Notes under the pieces: generated by a model
The model's database searches: none
What the model was told of the DNA's origin: nothing
The model's input: the letters and a program-made list of their open reading frames with translations, nothing else
DNA from: Chrysomallon squamiferum
Taxonomy: Eukaryota; Mollusca; Gastropoda; Neomphalida; Peltospiridae
DNA: 64,000 bases
NCBI GenBank assembly: GCA_012295275.1
Contig: CM022677.1
Coordinates: forward strand, 21,680,131 to 21,744,130
Direction: 5' to 3'
Translations under genes and position numbers: made by a program
Shown here: positions 12,301 to 24,700 of the stretch, one piece after another
How positions within the stretch are numbered: position 1 is the stretch's first letter
Layout: every line of letters starts with the position of its first letter

Positions 12301-15300
12301 AATACATGCATTTACGTTATTATGGTATGTTCGTGCAAGTTACAGCTCGTGCAAGTTATGTTACAGTAGGCGTACAGTGTAGGCCTTCATGGCACTGTCA
12401 CACTGGTCTAAAAATAGTGACGGTGCCTGGAATCTACAGTCGACTTATACACAAGTAATACCTTGAATGATGCAATTTTTGGTCTTAAAATACACATCGA
12501 CTTATACATAAGGTCGCCTTGTACACAAGTATATACGGTATATATATTTAAATGAATTGGGTTCACCCAAATTTGATTGGATGATATCACTTTCTCTGGA
12601 TCTGGAGGATTAGGAGTGGATTCCAAAGAAGATGATGAAGATGATTAATTTCTTGATGCTGAAAATGTTCAATTTCAGTTTTCAAAATGTTATAAATAAA
12701 AAAAAAAAAACACACACACACACACACAGATATATTATTTACAGAATAAAGGTTGACAAAATACAAATTAAAAAAATGATAATAAATAAAATAAAATAGA
12801 AATGTGTGAATGTTACAGTTAAAACAAACTATTTCAAAAAGTCAAAAAAAAAAAAAAAAAAAAAAATATAAAAAAAAAATATATTAATTTAGAAAGTCCA
12901 GTGAAAATGTATGTATTTGTGTTCATTTTTACTCTGGATGTATCAGTAATGTTAACAGTAAGTCAGTTTTTAAACAGAGTAAGTGAACTTCGTGATTTTT
13001 TTATACTACCCCTGCGGTCCTGCCAACACTGTCAACTACATCACCCACTGTCACAGATGGTTTAGCAATTATATTTACCTGATGCTGCAGCTAGCTTTAC
13101 ACACCTTTTTTTCTTTTTTTCTCAATGTTTCCTGACTTCTCATAGATTTTGTAAATGTTTGGACGTTGAGTGTTGACAAAATGGTGGAGTTTGGAGATAA
13201 AGTTGTAAAAGAAGGAATGCATGATGCCGTTTTCATTGTACCAGGAATTTGTGTTTCTGTGTTGTTTGGTAAGTGTATTTAGTGGTTAACAGAAAAAGTT
13301 GTGTTTCTGTGTTGTTTGGTAAGAGTATTCAGTGGTTAACACAAAAAAAATATGTTTCTTTGTTGTTTGTTGGCTGATTAACATGTTGTTTGGTAAATGT
13401 GTTTAATGGTTAATAGATAAATTTGTGTTTTGTAAGTGTGTTTTTTGTTGTTGTTTAGTGGTTAACTCTAGAAATTTGTGTTTCTGTTTTCCTTGTTGTC
13501 TGATAAACATATAAATTGTGTTTGTTTATTATTTGGTAAGTGTGTTGGGTAACATATAATTTGTGTTTTCTGTGTTGTTTTGTTAGTGTCGTTAGTGGTT
13601 AACACATAATTTTGTGTTTTGTTTGTTCAGTTGTTAAATACATTTTTGTTTCTGTGGTTTTCTGTGATTATGTTCAGTTGTTAACACATAATTTGTTTTG
13701 TGTTCATGGATTAGTGGTTAAAATTTATGTTTCATCTTATTTGTTCACTGATTAATATATAATTTGTGTTTCCATGTTGTTTATTAAGTGAGTTTAATGT
13801 TAACATGTAATTTGTGTTATGTTTGAAACATAAATTTGTATATTAAGTTAATTTGTGTTTATATGTTTATTGTGAGAGTTTAATCTTAACACATGATTTG
13901 TGTTTTTGTTTCATTAGATACTTTGACAAGAAACACCAGTTCATTGGTTCAGTGCCTAATACTGAAATCTTTGATGTGTTTACTAGTACTAATACATATT
14001 TTGTGTTTCCTTGTTAATGATAACAAGAAGTATCATGAAGGTATAATTATGAATGATCATATTTTGAAATTTGTTAAAATTATTATTATTATTATGTCAA
14101 AAGAAAATAAAAAAGAAGAGAGATGAGATGATACTTTTACAGGTGAAAGGTGCAAAACTGAATATTCATTTACACATTTATTTGGTTAATCGATTTCAGA
14201 AGGTTGTGAAGTAACAGATCCCTTTCATTTTCTTAAAACTCATTACTGTTAACATCTTTCAGACAATTCTTTCATAGAACTAGAAGTTCAGTGAGCATGT
14301 GTGTCTGTGTATGTAATTATTACTATTATTTCATTTATTATATTCATTTTTTTTTTCCTGTGTCAGCACTCAGTGATAAGCTGATATATAATATGAAAAG
14401 TATTTTGTAAAAAGAAAAAAATAATTTTAAAACACTGAAAGAAATTATTACAAATTTAAAGAACAGTGAAATGGAGTTAATCGTTGTTATTCAGGCTGGT
14501 GTTAGGGAGAATGCGTTTTCTTAACATCATAAACACTGAGGATATTTTAACCTTCCGAGATACCCAGAAAACACTGCAGAAAAATAAACTATCACTGTTA
14601 TATTTCATATATAATATATATATTGTGATAATGAATTATCTGTCAAATCATTGTTATCTAAGCATTGTTTAATCACTCACTGTTGTTATACTGCTATGTC
14701 ATACAAACGAAATGATGAGTCGGGTAGGCAGGAACATTGTATACATACATGTACATCAAAAGGTCTCATATAATATTAATTTAGTTTACAAACGTTAGTA
14801 ATGTATATATATATGTATATATCTATATTTCTCTGTATGTTTATGTGTGCATGTGTATATCTGTATGTGTGGATAGATAGACAGATTGATGTATAGATAG
14901 ATATACAAACATACGTGTACATACATACACAGACATTCATTCATTCACACATGCATACATACACACACACACACATTCACACACAAACGTACATCAATCT
15001 GTCTTTCTACCATATACATTTATTAATAACAACAACACATACTAATAAATACACATCGTGATGCGACATACCACCGGCCTTGCTTGACCTACTTTACACG
15101 TTCTATATATAGCCAAATTAGTAATGACTTCATCAGCATAGGCCATGACAGCTGTTGTCGTAGCCAGCCACGTGGGTTGGTCAGGGTTATCAACAACAAC
15201 AGCATATGTTAGTGTTTGGGAGATTCTCACACCGTGAACGTTGTAACTGAAAAAAAAAAAAAAAAAAAACATGGCTTCAGAAAATATTTCACATCATCAG

Positions 15301-17298
15301 AAAAGTAGTGGAGAGGCCATTATGAGCAATTATTACAGTCTTGTTTTGTTGTTCATTTTTGCCAGTATCTCAGGAGCAGTTTTGGGTAACTTATGTTTTT
15401 AATATCTGTTATTTATTTATATATTTATTTATTTATTTATTTATTATTAGTAAGTAGCATTAGTAGTAATAGTAGTAGTAGTTGTAATGGTTGAAGTTGT
15501 AGTATTAATTTTTATTATTAGTACTATTACTAGTACTACTGCTGCAACTACTGCTGTTGTTATTTTCACGTGTTATTATTATTATTATGAATCTTGTCCT
15601 GTATGTAACCACTTTGGGATTTATCATTCTTAATTAGTATTAATGAATATTATTTATTATTATAAATATGTTCTTTCTTTATTTCTTCTCATGGGTATCA
15701 ATTTTTTATTACTATTTATTTTATTTATTTTTTAATCCTTCTTACATTATTATTTGTATTTTTTGGTATTTTTATTATTATTATTATTATTATGATTATC
15801 TTTCAAAATTTATCTTTTTAACAAAATAAACAGCTGGAACTGATAATTTTAGTTTTAAACTGAAATTCTTTTATTCAATTATTCATTTATATATGTGTGT
15901 GCTTATTGGACAGTACTTACATTAGTATTAATTACTGTCTGTTTTGATAATGTGTTTGTCATTTATGTGGAATGAATATATACATAAATACTTTTGTTTG
16001 TGTGTGTATGTGTGTGAGATGTTTCTCTTATTTTCATCCTTTCTTTTCTTTTTGTTCCTCTCTCCATCCATTATTTATTTATTTATTTATCTTTTAATTA
16101 ATGATACTAAAACAATAGTTGTCTGTTTCTGTTTATTTTGTTTTGGAAAAACTAAATGCTTCCTTGGCCAATTATTTTATTTTATTTATTTATAAGTTCA
16201 TTTATATATTTATTTATAAGACTGTATATATCAGAACACTTTATTTGTATTTATTGGTTTGCCAAATTCGTGTATAAATTATCATTTGTTTTTATTCGTA
16301 TACACTTTAACATATTTGGTTCAGTTGAATAAACAGTGAGGGGTGACAGAAGTGGAACTGCCAATTTTATGAAACAATTTATTAACTTTTTATTTTTATT
16401 TTTTCCTTTCCTTATTTATTATTTTCTTTCTTGTATGATAAACGAAATAATCAAGAATCGATTTTTAGACATTTTACAGCACGACTGGTAATCGTTTGTA
16501 TTACGCTTTTCCGAATTTGCACACATAATAAATAATCCACGGGTACCAGTGTCGGCTTATAAATGGGGGGGCGGTGATGAGCGGGAAATTGCAACGTCTG
16601 CTAACGTAATCAGATTTGAATAAAAGCAAATCGGTATTTAAATATAGGTTTAGGTTTTAAATAATTCATGATAATAGACCTAGCAGTAAATATGTATCAC
16701 TTTCCGCATCTCATAAACATATTTATTTTTCTCCACGTGTCGGGGCAGAGGCAAGTAAGTAAAATGTATTATTATTGTTAATTTTATTCGCATGAATTGA
16801 TTAATTATAATGAGGAACGTGATAATGAGCATATATAAACCGCCGACAAGATTCTGCATTCCACTGTATTCTAGTAAGTCACTATGTTGTATGTATGAGT
16901 AATAAAAAAACATTTTTCATGATATTAATTAATATAACGACTGTTTAAGTAAGTATTTATAAACGTTAAAATTTTTTTTTTTTTTAAAAGAATACGCTAA
17001 CCTTATTTTTCCAAACTACACTGGAAAATTTGTATTACTATAATTATCTGTAAACTATGTTTAAACACTTTTTTTTAATAATTTATTTATTTATTGTTTT
17101 TATGACCTTTTGGTGCTTTTTATTTCATTTTTATTTAAAAAAAAAAAAATAATTTCTATATTTTTCTTCATTTCTTTATTTTCTGATTTTTATTTAATTA
17201 ATTTAAGTTTTTATTTTTATTTTATTTTTATCTCCTAAGTGTGTTTGATATGTTTTTATTATTATATTATTGTTCTCTATGTTTTACTTTGAAATAAA

Positions 17299-17346
<48 letters not shown>

Positions 17347-18128
17347 GAAAAAAGAGTGATAATTTTTTCTTGCATTAGACTAAGTGTTAGCTAGGTGAAA
17401 GGAAATCCTGTCCACATTCAATGATTCAGAAAGTAACTTGAATCATTTCTTTACTGAAACAACCATAGCATAAATATGTTGTCTTTTTTATATGCTGTTT
17501 TACTTATTTTTATTTGAAATTAGTGTCAAAAATATTTTTTCTTCTTTTTGTAAAATTAGTAATTATTTGAGAAGTGCAGTATTAATTTATGTAATTACAA
17601 TTTATTGGTATTGTTGTAATTCTTTACAATACATGATAGTTTTGTGATGTTCTGCACTGTCTGGAATAATAATAGTAATAAATAAACAAATAAGTAAATA
17701 AATCTGTCATGTTGTTAAAGTGTACCCATAGCTCATGATGTTGTCCTGCAGTCAAAAATATTTTCAGGCAAATTTGTGAAGATCTCTGATTTATGATAAT
17801 GTATTATTAATATGACATTTATTATTTCTGTTGCTTTTATTATCTTTATCCATATCATTATATTATTATTAATATTTACTACTTTAATTATTATTGTTAT
17901 TGTTGTCGTTATTATTTTTATCATCGATATCATTATTTTAGAAGATTGTGAAACTATTTTAGCTTTTTACTTTTTCAAAACTGTATTTATATATTTTATT
18001 TTTCAGTTTTTTTCTCCTACAAACTAATAGCCAGTTTACGAGAAAAGGAGAGAGCAAGAGAAGATAAGAAGAAATTAAAGCAGCAGAGAAAAGAAAAAGA
18101 ACTACAGAAGAAACAAAAAAAGAAATAA
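9220..18128 (+). CDS. Single-pass membrane microprotein with alternative 5' coding exons (SMIM15-like layout)
   Basis: Three alternative 5' coding exons (9220-9307, 13181-13268, 15271-15385) each start with ATG, end in phase 1 before a GT donor, and can splice to one shared exon (18007-18128). The first two give 69 residues and the third 78. Each predicted product has a short polar N-terminus, one hydrophobic helix that crosses the splice junction and continues as FFSYKL, and a highly charged Lys/Glu/Arg/Gln tail ending in QKKQKKK. The SYKL-xx-L-REKE start of the tail resembles the SWKLAKMIEAREKE part of small integral membrane protein 15. The N-terminal half does not clearly match, so homology is tentative. 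Function is unknown. Confidence 0.6.
9495..9715. repeat. Left arm of a large inverted repeat
   Basis: Matches the reverse complement of 10145-10375 over about 220 bases with clear but imperfect identity. Shared blocks include GGTAATCTTTAGGTCA, TTATTGACAATATTTTG and TATAAAACAAATTC. The spacer is about 430 bases. It lies inside the intron after exon 1a. Confidence 0.7.
10145..10375. repeat. Right arm of a large inverted repeat
   Basis: Reverse-complement partner of 9495-9715. The two arms could fold into a long hairpin in the pre-mRNA of the microprotein gene. Arm length and spacing suit a foldback or MITE-type element that has drifted. Confidence 0.7.
10799..11075. repeat. Minisatellite, about 50 bp unit, about six copies
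   Basis: Repeats of TTTATAGATAGTAA plus TACTTACTGTATGAAAATA with point changes. It is intronic and non-coding. Confidence 0.75.
11728..12540. mobile_element. Non-autonomous DNA transposon (TIR element, TA target duplication)
   Basis: The ends are inverted repeats: TACCGCATATACTTGTGTAC at the left and its near-exact complement ending CGGTA at 12540 on the right. Flanking TA dinucleotides (11726-11727 and 12541-12542) fit a TA target site. Internal GTCGACTTATACA motifs repeat near both ends. At about 813 bases with no open frame for a transposase, this looks like a MITE-type derivative. Confidence 0.65.
13181..13268 (+). CDS. Microprotein alternative exon 1b
   Basis: It has 29 codons plus one base: MVEFGDKVVKEGMHDA, then VFIVPGICVSVLF. 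The donor GTAAGTG is at 13269. It is a paralogous copy of exon 1a with identical length and phase. A pyrimidine-rich tract and CTCATAG lie about 35 bases before the ATG, so it could be an internal exon behind an untranslated first exon. Confidence 0.65.
13248..13918. repeat. Degenerate minisatellite grown from the exon 1b 3' end and donor
   Basis: A unit of about 50 bases (TTGTGTTTCTGTGTTGTTTGGTAAG... followed by a GTGGTTAACA part) begins inside exon 1b, spans its splice donor and repeats into the intron with rising divergence. The second unit, 50 bases downstream, keeps a usable-looking donor (GTAAGAGT at 13319). Confidence 0.75.
15060..15262 (+). promoter_or_regulatory. Possible promoter or 5' UTR of exon 1c
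   Basis: A less AT-rich, CpG-containing block lies directly before exon 1c, with a TATA-like TATATATAG at about 15104-15112 and an A-run just before the ATG. It could equally be an old SINE-like insertion with an A-rich tail. There is no direct evidence of transcription start. Confidence 0.25.
15271..15385 (+). CDS. Microprotein alternative exon 1c
   Basis: It has 38 codons plus one base: MASENISHHQKSSGEA, then the hydrophobic YYSLVLLFIFASISGAVL. The donor GTAACT is at 15386. It is unrelated in sequence to 1a and 1b but ends in the same phase and at the same point of the membrane helix, so splicing to 18007 gives an unbroken helix running into FFSYKL. Confidence 0.5.
18007..18128 (+). CDS. 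Microprotein shared 3' exon (helix end and charged tail)
   Basis: The acceptor is TTTTTCAG ending at 18006. The first two bases complete the split codon. It then encodes FFSYKLIASLREKERAR and a tail of alternating Lys, Glu, Gln and Arg ending KKQKKK, with TAA at 18126-18128. The tail is predicted cytosolic by the positive-inside rule and may form a single charged alpha-helix. Confidence 0.7.
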
Positions 18129-18850
18129 GAATGTGTAAGATTTGTTTTGTTTACAGCAGAGTGCATTTAAGCAGAAGTTTGAATTGTCTTTATTCAAGTG
18201 GAACTTAGTATTATTTTTAAGTCACTTTCACAAAAATCTCAAATACCTTTCTTGGTTTTTTCCTGGCAGTTTTGTATTTCCACCTTAAAGTACACTTGTG
18301 GTGATACGTATAAAAAGGATGAAATACATTTTGCAGCTTGTCAATGTAGTTTCAGCATACTGTATAGCTTAATCCTAGGATTGAAATTATTATCAGGCAA
18401 ATAATTTTTAATTTAAGAAAAACAAATTGTTTTTATTTCTGTTTGTTTTATTTTTGGGGGGTCAGGGGTTGCCAGTTACTTATTATCAGACAGTTCTGTG
18501 ATTAAGTAAAAAGTTTGGTTTGGAGAGGTACATGGTATAATTAGGTTTTATAGTTAGATAAATCTGTTAAGACTTGGGACTGCAGAATTTGTTTCATTTT
18601 AGGGTAATTCTATTTCGAGAAGTTGAATTTATATATTTCTTACACTTAATTATTAGTAATGGTTAGAAGTTTAATAGTAAGATGACAGGATTTAACTGAG
18701 AATGTACCCAGAGTAAATGAAATAAGGATTTAAAAAAACACAAACAAAATGTAACATTTTCTGTTACCATCTAAAAGTATGAAATAATTTTTTTGTTTTT
18801 TTTTTTTTTTTTTTCTCACTTAGTGTAATACCACTGCACAAATAAAAATG
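18129..18850 (+). other. Probable 3' UTR of the microprotein gene
   Basis: Unbroken AT-rich sequence follows the stop, with an AATAAA at about 18840. No other gene signal is visible. Confidence 0.35.
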
Positions 18851-21800
18851 TTTAAAAAAAAAAAAAAAGTAGAAAAGAAAGGAATATTCCAGTGTTGATC
18901 AGAAATTCAGAATATTGTCTATTCGGTCTTACTTTGTAGTTGTATGCTCATCTCGGTTTTTTGAACTTTATTTCATGAGCAATACTTTATTATTTGTTCA
19001 CTGTAGCACTAAGTATTATAGGACAAAACCTGATACATGAAATGAAATGTTCATTTAGCCAAAACAAAAAAAGGAAAAAGTGTCTGTGTGTATGTTATAT
19101 ATTACTTGCCACGCTGCATTTAGAAAACAGACAAGAAACAAAAGAATTATACTTATTCAGAAGAAAATATTGATTTAAGCTGTTTTTGTGTTTAAAAAAT
19201 AATAATAATTATAATAAAATTAAATGTATTAATCATTCATTGGTAATAAAGTAAACAAAATAAAGTGGAAGAACTATTAATCAATTTACAAAATGTCATT
19301 AAGCACATACTTCATAATGCAATAAGCACTTGTTAATAAAAAGTATTTCCAGGATAAGATTGAAATGGTCTGTTTTATGACTGTATGACACTGGACAAAA
19401 TAATTAACTGTTATGACAGTGAAATTCTCTACCCATTCCATGACCTCGTGTTTCCAATTACTGCAAGAAATCTTTTTTAAAACACCATCACTCAAACAGC
19501 AGTATTCGTATCATGGCCCTTTTGCACTAGTTGTGGAGTAGATGCTGGAACAAGAAATCGGTTGAATGGTCATATGAGTGGGATAATCCATCACACTTCG
19601 ACCATGACCTCTGTCCCTGAGATAAATTCCAATTTTGATTATTAGGAAGTGCAGAAAGTGTATTCAGACTTTTTGTTCGTGTCACACCACCTGTTAAGAT
19701 GTATTCATTAAAACAATCATAGAAAAGAATCAAATTTAATTAAAAAAAAAAAAAAGTGGTTTTAATAAAAAGATCTTGTTAACTTATTATCTGAAAAATT
19801 TAAGAAAGGTTTAGCTTAAATGCACTTTACTGTATTTATTTATTTATTTTTCTGTTTCTTTATTTCTTTTTAAAATATTTCTTTTCATTATTGTTATGAA
19901 AGTTAACTAGCACTATACGTTTAATATAAGAACGAAGTAAAACATTTAAATTTCTTATATTATAATCAATTGTTTTCTAAAAATGTGTTTAAAGTATAAC
20001 AGTTTAAATTATTATTATTATTATTATTATTATTATCATCATCATCATAACTTTTTTGACATACCGATGGACTATAGAATTTTATTTATAATATAAAAAT
20101 TGAATTTACACTATACTATATCATAATGACAACAGGAAATATGTGTTCAGTTTGTTAATGGTTGTGTTATTCTTTACTGTTTATTCATGTTCATTTGTTT
20201 ATTATGTTAATTATTGTTCTTGTTCTTGATTTTTAGTTTTAGTTTTTTTGTTTTACAGGAGACTTTAAACAATTCATAAACAACACTGGCTCAAAATTGT
20301 GAAGTTAAAAACTTATTTTTTTTTATGAAAAAGAAGAAGAAGAAAGAAACCTGTTTGCTGTCATCTTTGAAAGAGGAGACAGCTGCTTCTTGGGATGATA
20401 ACTGAATAACATTAGCAGGGAGGATATATGATAATATTCAAGGGGGGAAACGTAAAATTCATGGCAGGCATCACCTAGTATTGAATAATGGTTGTGAATG
20501 TGGGAAACAATAACTGTAATGGAAGCAGAAATTGATGATTTGAAGGGGAGGTAACTTAATTGCAACGGGGAGACAACTGGGAGAGGACAATGTGCCTGTT
20601 TGACTATGTTGATAGTGTAAATGCCTATGTTGAAGGATTTTCATAACGAAGATTTTGAATAGATAAGCATAAATCTTCTTTTCTTTTTTTTTTCTTAATA
20701 ACTCATCAGAATATTTATTATGACATATTTATGGTGTGTCCATACATTTATTTATAAAAATGTTTCATATATAAAATGTATCAAGGGGTCAAAGTTTAGT
20801 GTGTATTAATTATGGTTTACAATGTTTCGTGTCGGATGAGGTTCAAATTTAGTTCAAAAAGTTGGTAAACTGAACTTGGTTTCACATAACATAAATAAAA
20901 TTAAAATAGTTTCTGTGTGAAGGGATCAATATTTGATACATTTAATAAACTGTTTATGGTTTAACAAAGAGAATACAATATTTATAATGTATATAAAAGG
21001 CTGGAATCAAAATTTAGTTTATATAGAATGCTGTTTTTGTAAATTGATGATCATTTGATAAATATATTTGTAATTTTTATAAAGGCATGTCTCAGTATTC
21101 TTTACATAGCTCTTTTAGTCAATGAATCGAGCATGTTATAAATATTAGAATATGTACTATATAATAATGAATATCTAGATGAGTTTAAAAGTTATAATAA
21201 ACAAGTTAGACATTCTTGTTAGACATAAATATTAGAATATCTGGAATTTTTCATATAGCCAAATATGAAAATTCATTTTAGTATGTGAATCAGTATCTAG
21301 ACTATTTCTGACTTCTTGTATATGGATGTGTGAGGATTGATTTAAAGTAAAATGTCACTTTAGTCAGTAATTACTGGTTTCAGATTCATTTTGTGTAAAA
21401 TAAGTCCTGGTTTGATGCCTAATATTTATAGTATATCAGTACTACATATGGATGGGTTTAAAAATTCTGTTATTAAATGATGTTTTCATTATAATAGATG
21501 TAAACAATAAAATACTTATATGAACCAAATCAAAATTAGGTAGTTAGATTCAGAGATGTAAACACCAGAAGATAGTAATATTTTATCAAAACATAACTTT
21601 CAGAACAAATATGTCATTTGTATAAAAGGCAATACAAATACCAGAAAATACCATGGCATGAAAATATAATTCATGCATAAATACTTTATTTGTCAAAAAT
21701 ATGATTAAAAATACTATAATTTACCTTTGTATCATATAAGTATACCAAAATACAGCAAATGATAACAACAGTATCAATAACAGAAAACATCACAGTATGA

Positions 21801-23280
21801 AATACCAGAATAGAAAGCTGTATGAATTGTAACATACCAAAATTTCTTAATAAATAATAATGTGACCAGAATATATTTTTTATAAGAAATATGATTTAAA
21901 TATCAGAATATCATTATTTGAAAAATTACATAGATGCCAGAATATTTATTTGTATGAAGTATGGTTCCTCAGTACAAATATCTGTATGTTTATCATTACA
22001 AGGTTATTGAAATATGCATGTGTTTGGTATTTTGGAAGATTTTAAAATTTAGACAATAATTGTACGGGTCACATTTTACCAGGAATAATACGGAAACTGT
22101 ATCCCAAATTGAATTAAATATTTTTTTATATTTTAAAAATGATTTCAACTAAAACTAAACAGTTCTCTTGTTTAACACAATTTTAGCAATCAAAAATTTT
22201 TTAATTTGCTTGTGTTTTAACTGGTGTGCAGTGTTTTTACTGGTATGCAGTGTTTTTTTCTTTTTTTTGACTTTTAGTTTTTTACAAATCAAAATTATTT
22301 GCCTTTTAAAACCAAACTTATTTATTTTATCATTTTCATGTTAGTAGCACACTTATTTGGTTGTTTATCACAAACTGTTACTAAGTTACTATTGTTAAAA
22401 TAAGAACACTAAATGTGACTAACTAAATGTCATCGTTCATTCTGTAATAAGAAAAACCAGTGAAAAATGTTTACATGTTAAATATGGTGAAGGGAACAAT
22501 ATTGCTTAAATATTGTCATAAATTTTCAATGCCAATTTCTTCTTTAGCTATGCCTTTGGGTATAAACTTAACATATTTGCAAATGATTGTTTTATTGTTA
22601 TTGTTACTGTTCTTGTTATTTTTTTATTACTAATTTATGATTATTATTATTATTATTATTACATTTTTTAACGTATATTTAGTTTTGTTAACAAACATTA
22701 TGGGTAACTGCAGATATCTTGTCATGTATCTTTCAATAATACATACCTGGTTATACAAACATTATTATTTATTTAATATATTTGTTCTACCAGGAGTTTG
22801 AGCAGTAGTAGGGTTGTATACTTGATAATAAATATGCCTGAAAGTATTTAAACATTTACAAATACTTTTCACTGTGGAAAGCTCAGAGCTCAGAAATTCT
22901 TAAATACTTTCAAATTCAAACAGAAATATTTTTAACCTCATGTCTGCTCCTGATGAGAGAGATGTATGTGTGTATATATATATAAATATTTTCCACTTAT
23001 TGTATTAAATCTTTATTTTATTTTTTTTTGTTTCTTTATTTCATTGTTTATTTGTTCATTTACTGGTAAAGTGTACATGTGGTAATGCATATGTAACACA
23101 CATTTTAAAGCTGCTGCTTTAGTACATTCGTCCTGTTTTCACAAATAAATTAATTTTAATGCTTCATAAAGGCAGGGATCAAAGTGTACTTTGTTAATGT
23201 GGTGTTACAGAAGTACAATTTGGATATTTTAAGTGTAGTGTTTTTTTTTTTTTGTTTTTTTTTTTCTCTGTCTAAAAGTT
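18850..23280. other. Gene-poor AT-rich stretch
   Basis: I find no convincing exon. There are scattered poly-A, poly-T and ATT runs. Short open frames on both strands (for example near 19286-19733 and 20323-20565) have no domain, no splice partner and no coding-like composition. Confidence 0.5.
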
Positions 23281-24200
23281 ATGATGACAAAACGAAACAA
23301 AACAAAATTTGGATATTTTAAAATTGATGGATTGTTATATGTATCAACTTAAAATGTAAGATGGTTAAACAAAGAAATTTTGGATAATACCAAAAGATTG
23401 TTGATATTTAAAATGTAGTTTTTATCACACATCTTAAACTGTAACATGATCTGCAAGTACATTTCTCATATTTTAAATCTGGTTTCATTATTTTATTCTT
23501 AAAATGTAAGATGATTATACTAGTCAATTTTGGAAATTATAAAAAAGTTTTTAAAATGTACGACAGTACATGAGTAAATTTGAGGTTTTAAATGTGGTTT
23601 TTGTTTCTGTATTCTTAAAATGCAAGATTGTTTTACAATACATTTTTGGTATAAACAATGTTTTAGATCTGTTATTATAAGATGTAACGTAATGCACAAG
23701 TACATATAGAATGTACATTTTCAATATTTTCAAATGTGGAGTTAAATCCATCTTAAAATGTAACATGATTAGCAAGTACATTTAGTATGTGTTTATCTAT
23801 GTTAAAATGTTACATGGTTATACAAATAGATTTTGGAAGTTATATATAGTGGTTTTATATCTATTGTCTTAAACTGTAAGATCATACACAAGTCAATTTT
23901 GGATATTTTAAATGTGTTTTTTTGTATCAATATTCCTTTTTATAAAATGCAACATGGTTAGACAAGTAAATTGTGGATATTAGAAAATGATGGTTTTATA
24001 TCTATCATTTTAAAATGTAAGATGATGTTTCAAATGTGCAGTTTGAATATTTTCAGATGTGCATTCAACACGTATATTTTGGTTATTTTAAATGCGATTT
24101 TATATATATCATCTTGAAATACAACTTTGTTTACACAAGTTCATTTGAATATTATAAAATGATGGTTCTAAAATCTATTGTCTTAATATACATAACTTAG
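23280..24200. repeat. Degenerate minisatellite, about 75-100 bp unit
   Basis: Roughly ten units share CTTAAAATGTAAGATG, a short variable part, CAAGTACATTT or CAATTTTGGATATT, and AAATGTGGTTTTATATCTAT. Divergence is high and no frame is kept. Confidence 0.6.
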
Positions 24201-24389
24201 TGATAAGCAAAAACATTTCGACAATTTCCAGATAATTCTTTTATTTATTAGTTAGAGTACAAATGTATTTGTATTTTATGACCAACATAGATTTTTTTAC
24301 ATGTACATCAAAATGACCACTTTTATGTTTCATTTTATAACCACACCAGTAAGGTGATTACAAATGGACTTTGTTTTATTATTACCATG

Positions 24390-24700
24390 CCATGCTAACT
24401 TATTATAATATTCATGATAATAAAGCATGTTAAAAATACACTTTGTTCAGATTGCTGGAGCGTGTTATTGTGAGAGAGAGAGAGAGAGAAAGAGAGATAT
24501 TGAAAACCTTAGGTCTGAATGAACTAAATACCTCTTAATCATACCAAATCAGGAAAAAGGAATGTTAAATATTAGTAAGTTAAAAGAAATCAATGAAATT
24601 TACCTCAAGTAAACATTAAAGAGGTGATTTGAAACATTCAAGCCGGTAGGAAACCCTACAATATTTTATTTTATTTTTATTGTTTTAACATGTTTAAGAG
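24390..24700. repeat. Dispersed repeat, copy 2 (partner at 25-360)
   Basis: Same ordered blocks as 25-360, in the same orientation. This copy lacks the (GT)n part but keeps the (GA)n core and the TAGGAAACCCTAC end. Confidence 0.6.

Noticed and set aside
15042-15272. Minus-strand 76-codon frame with ordinary-looking composition
   Set aside because: It starts in a poly-A/T run, matches no domain I know, and overlaps the likely 5' region of exon 1c.
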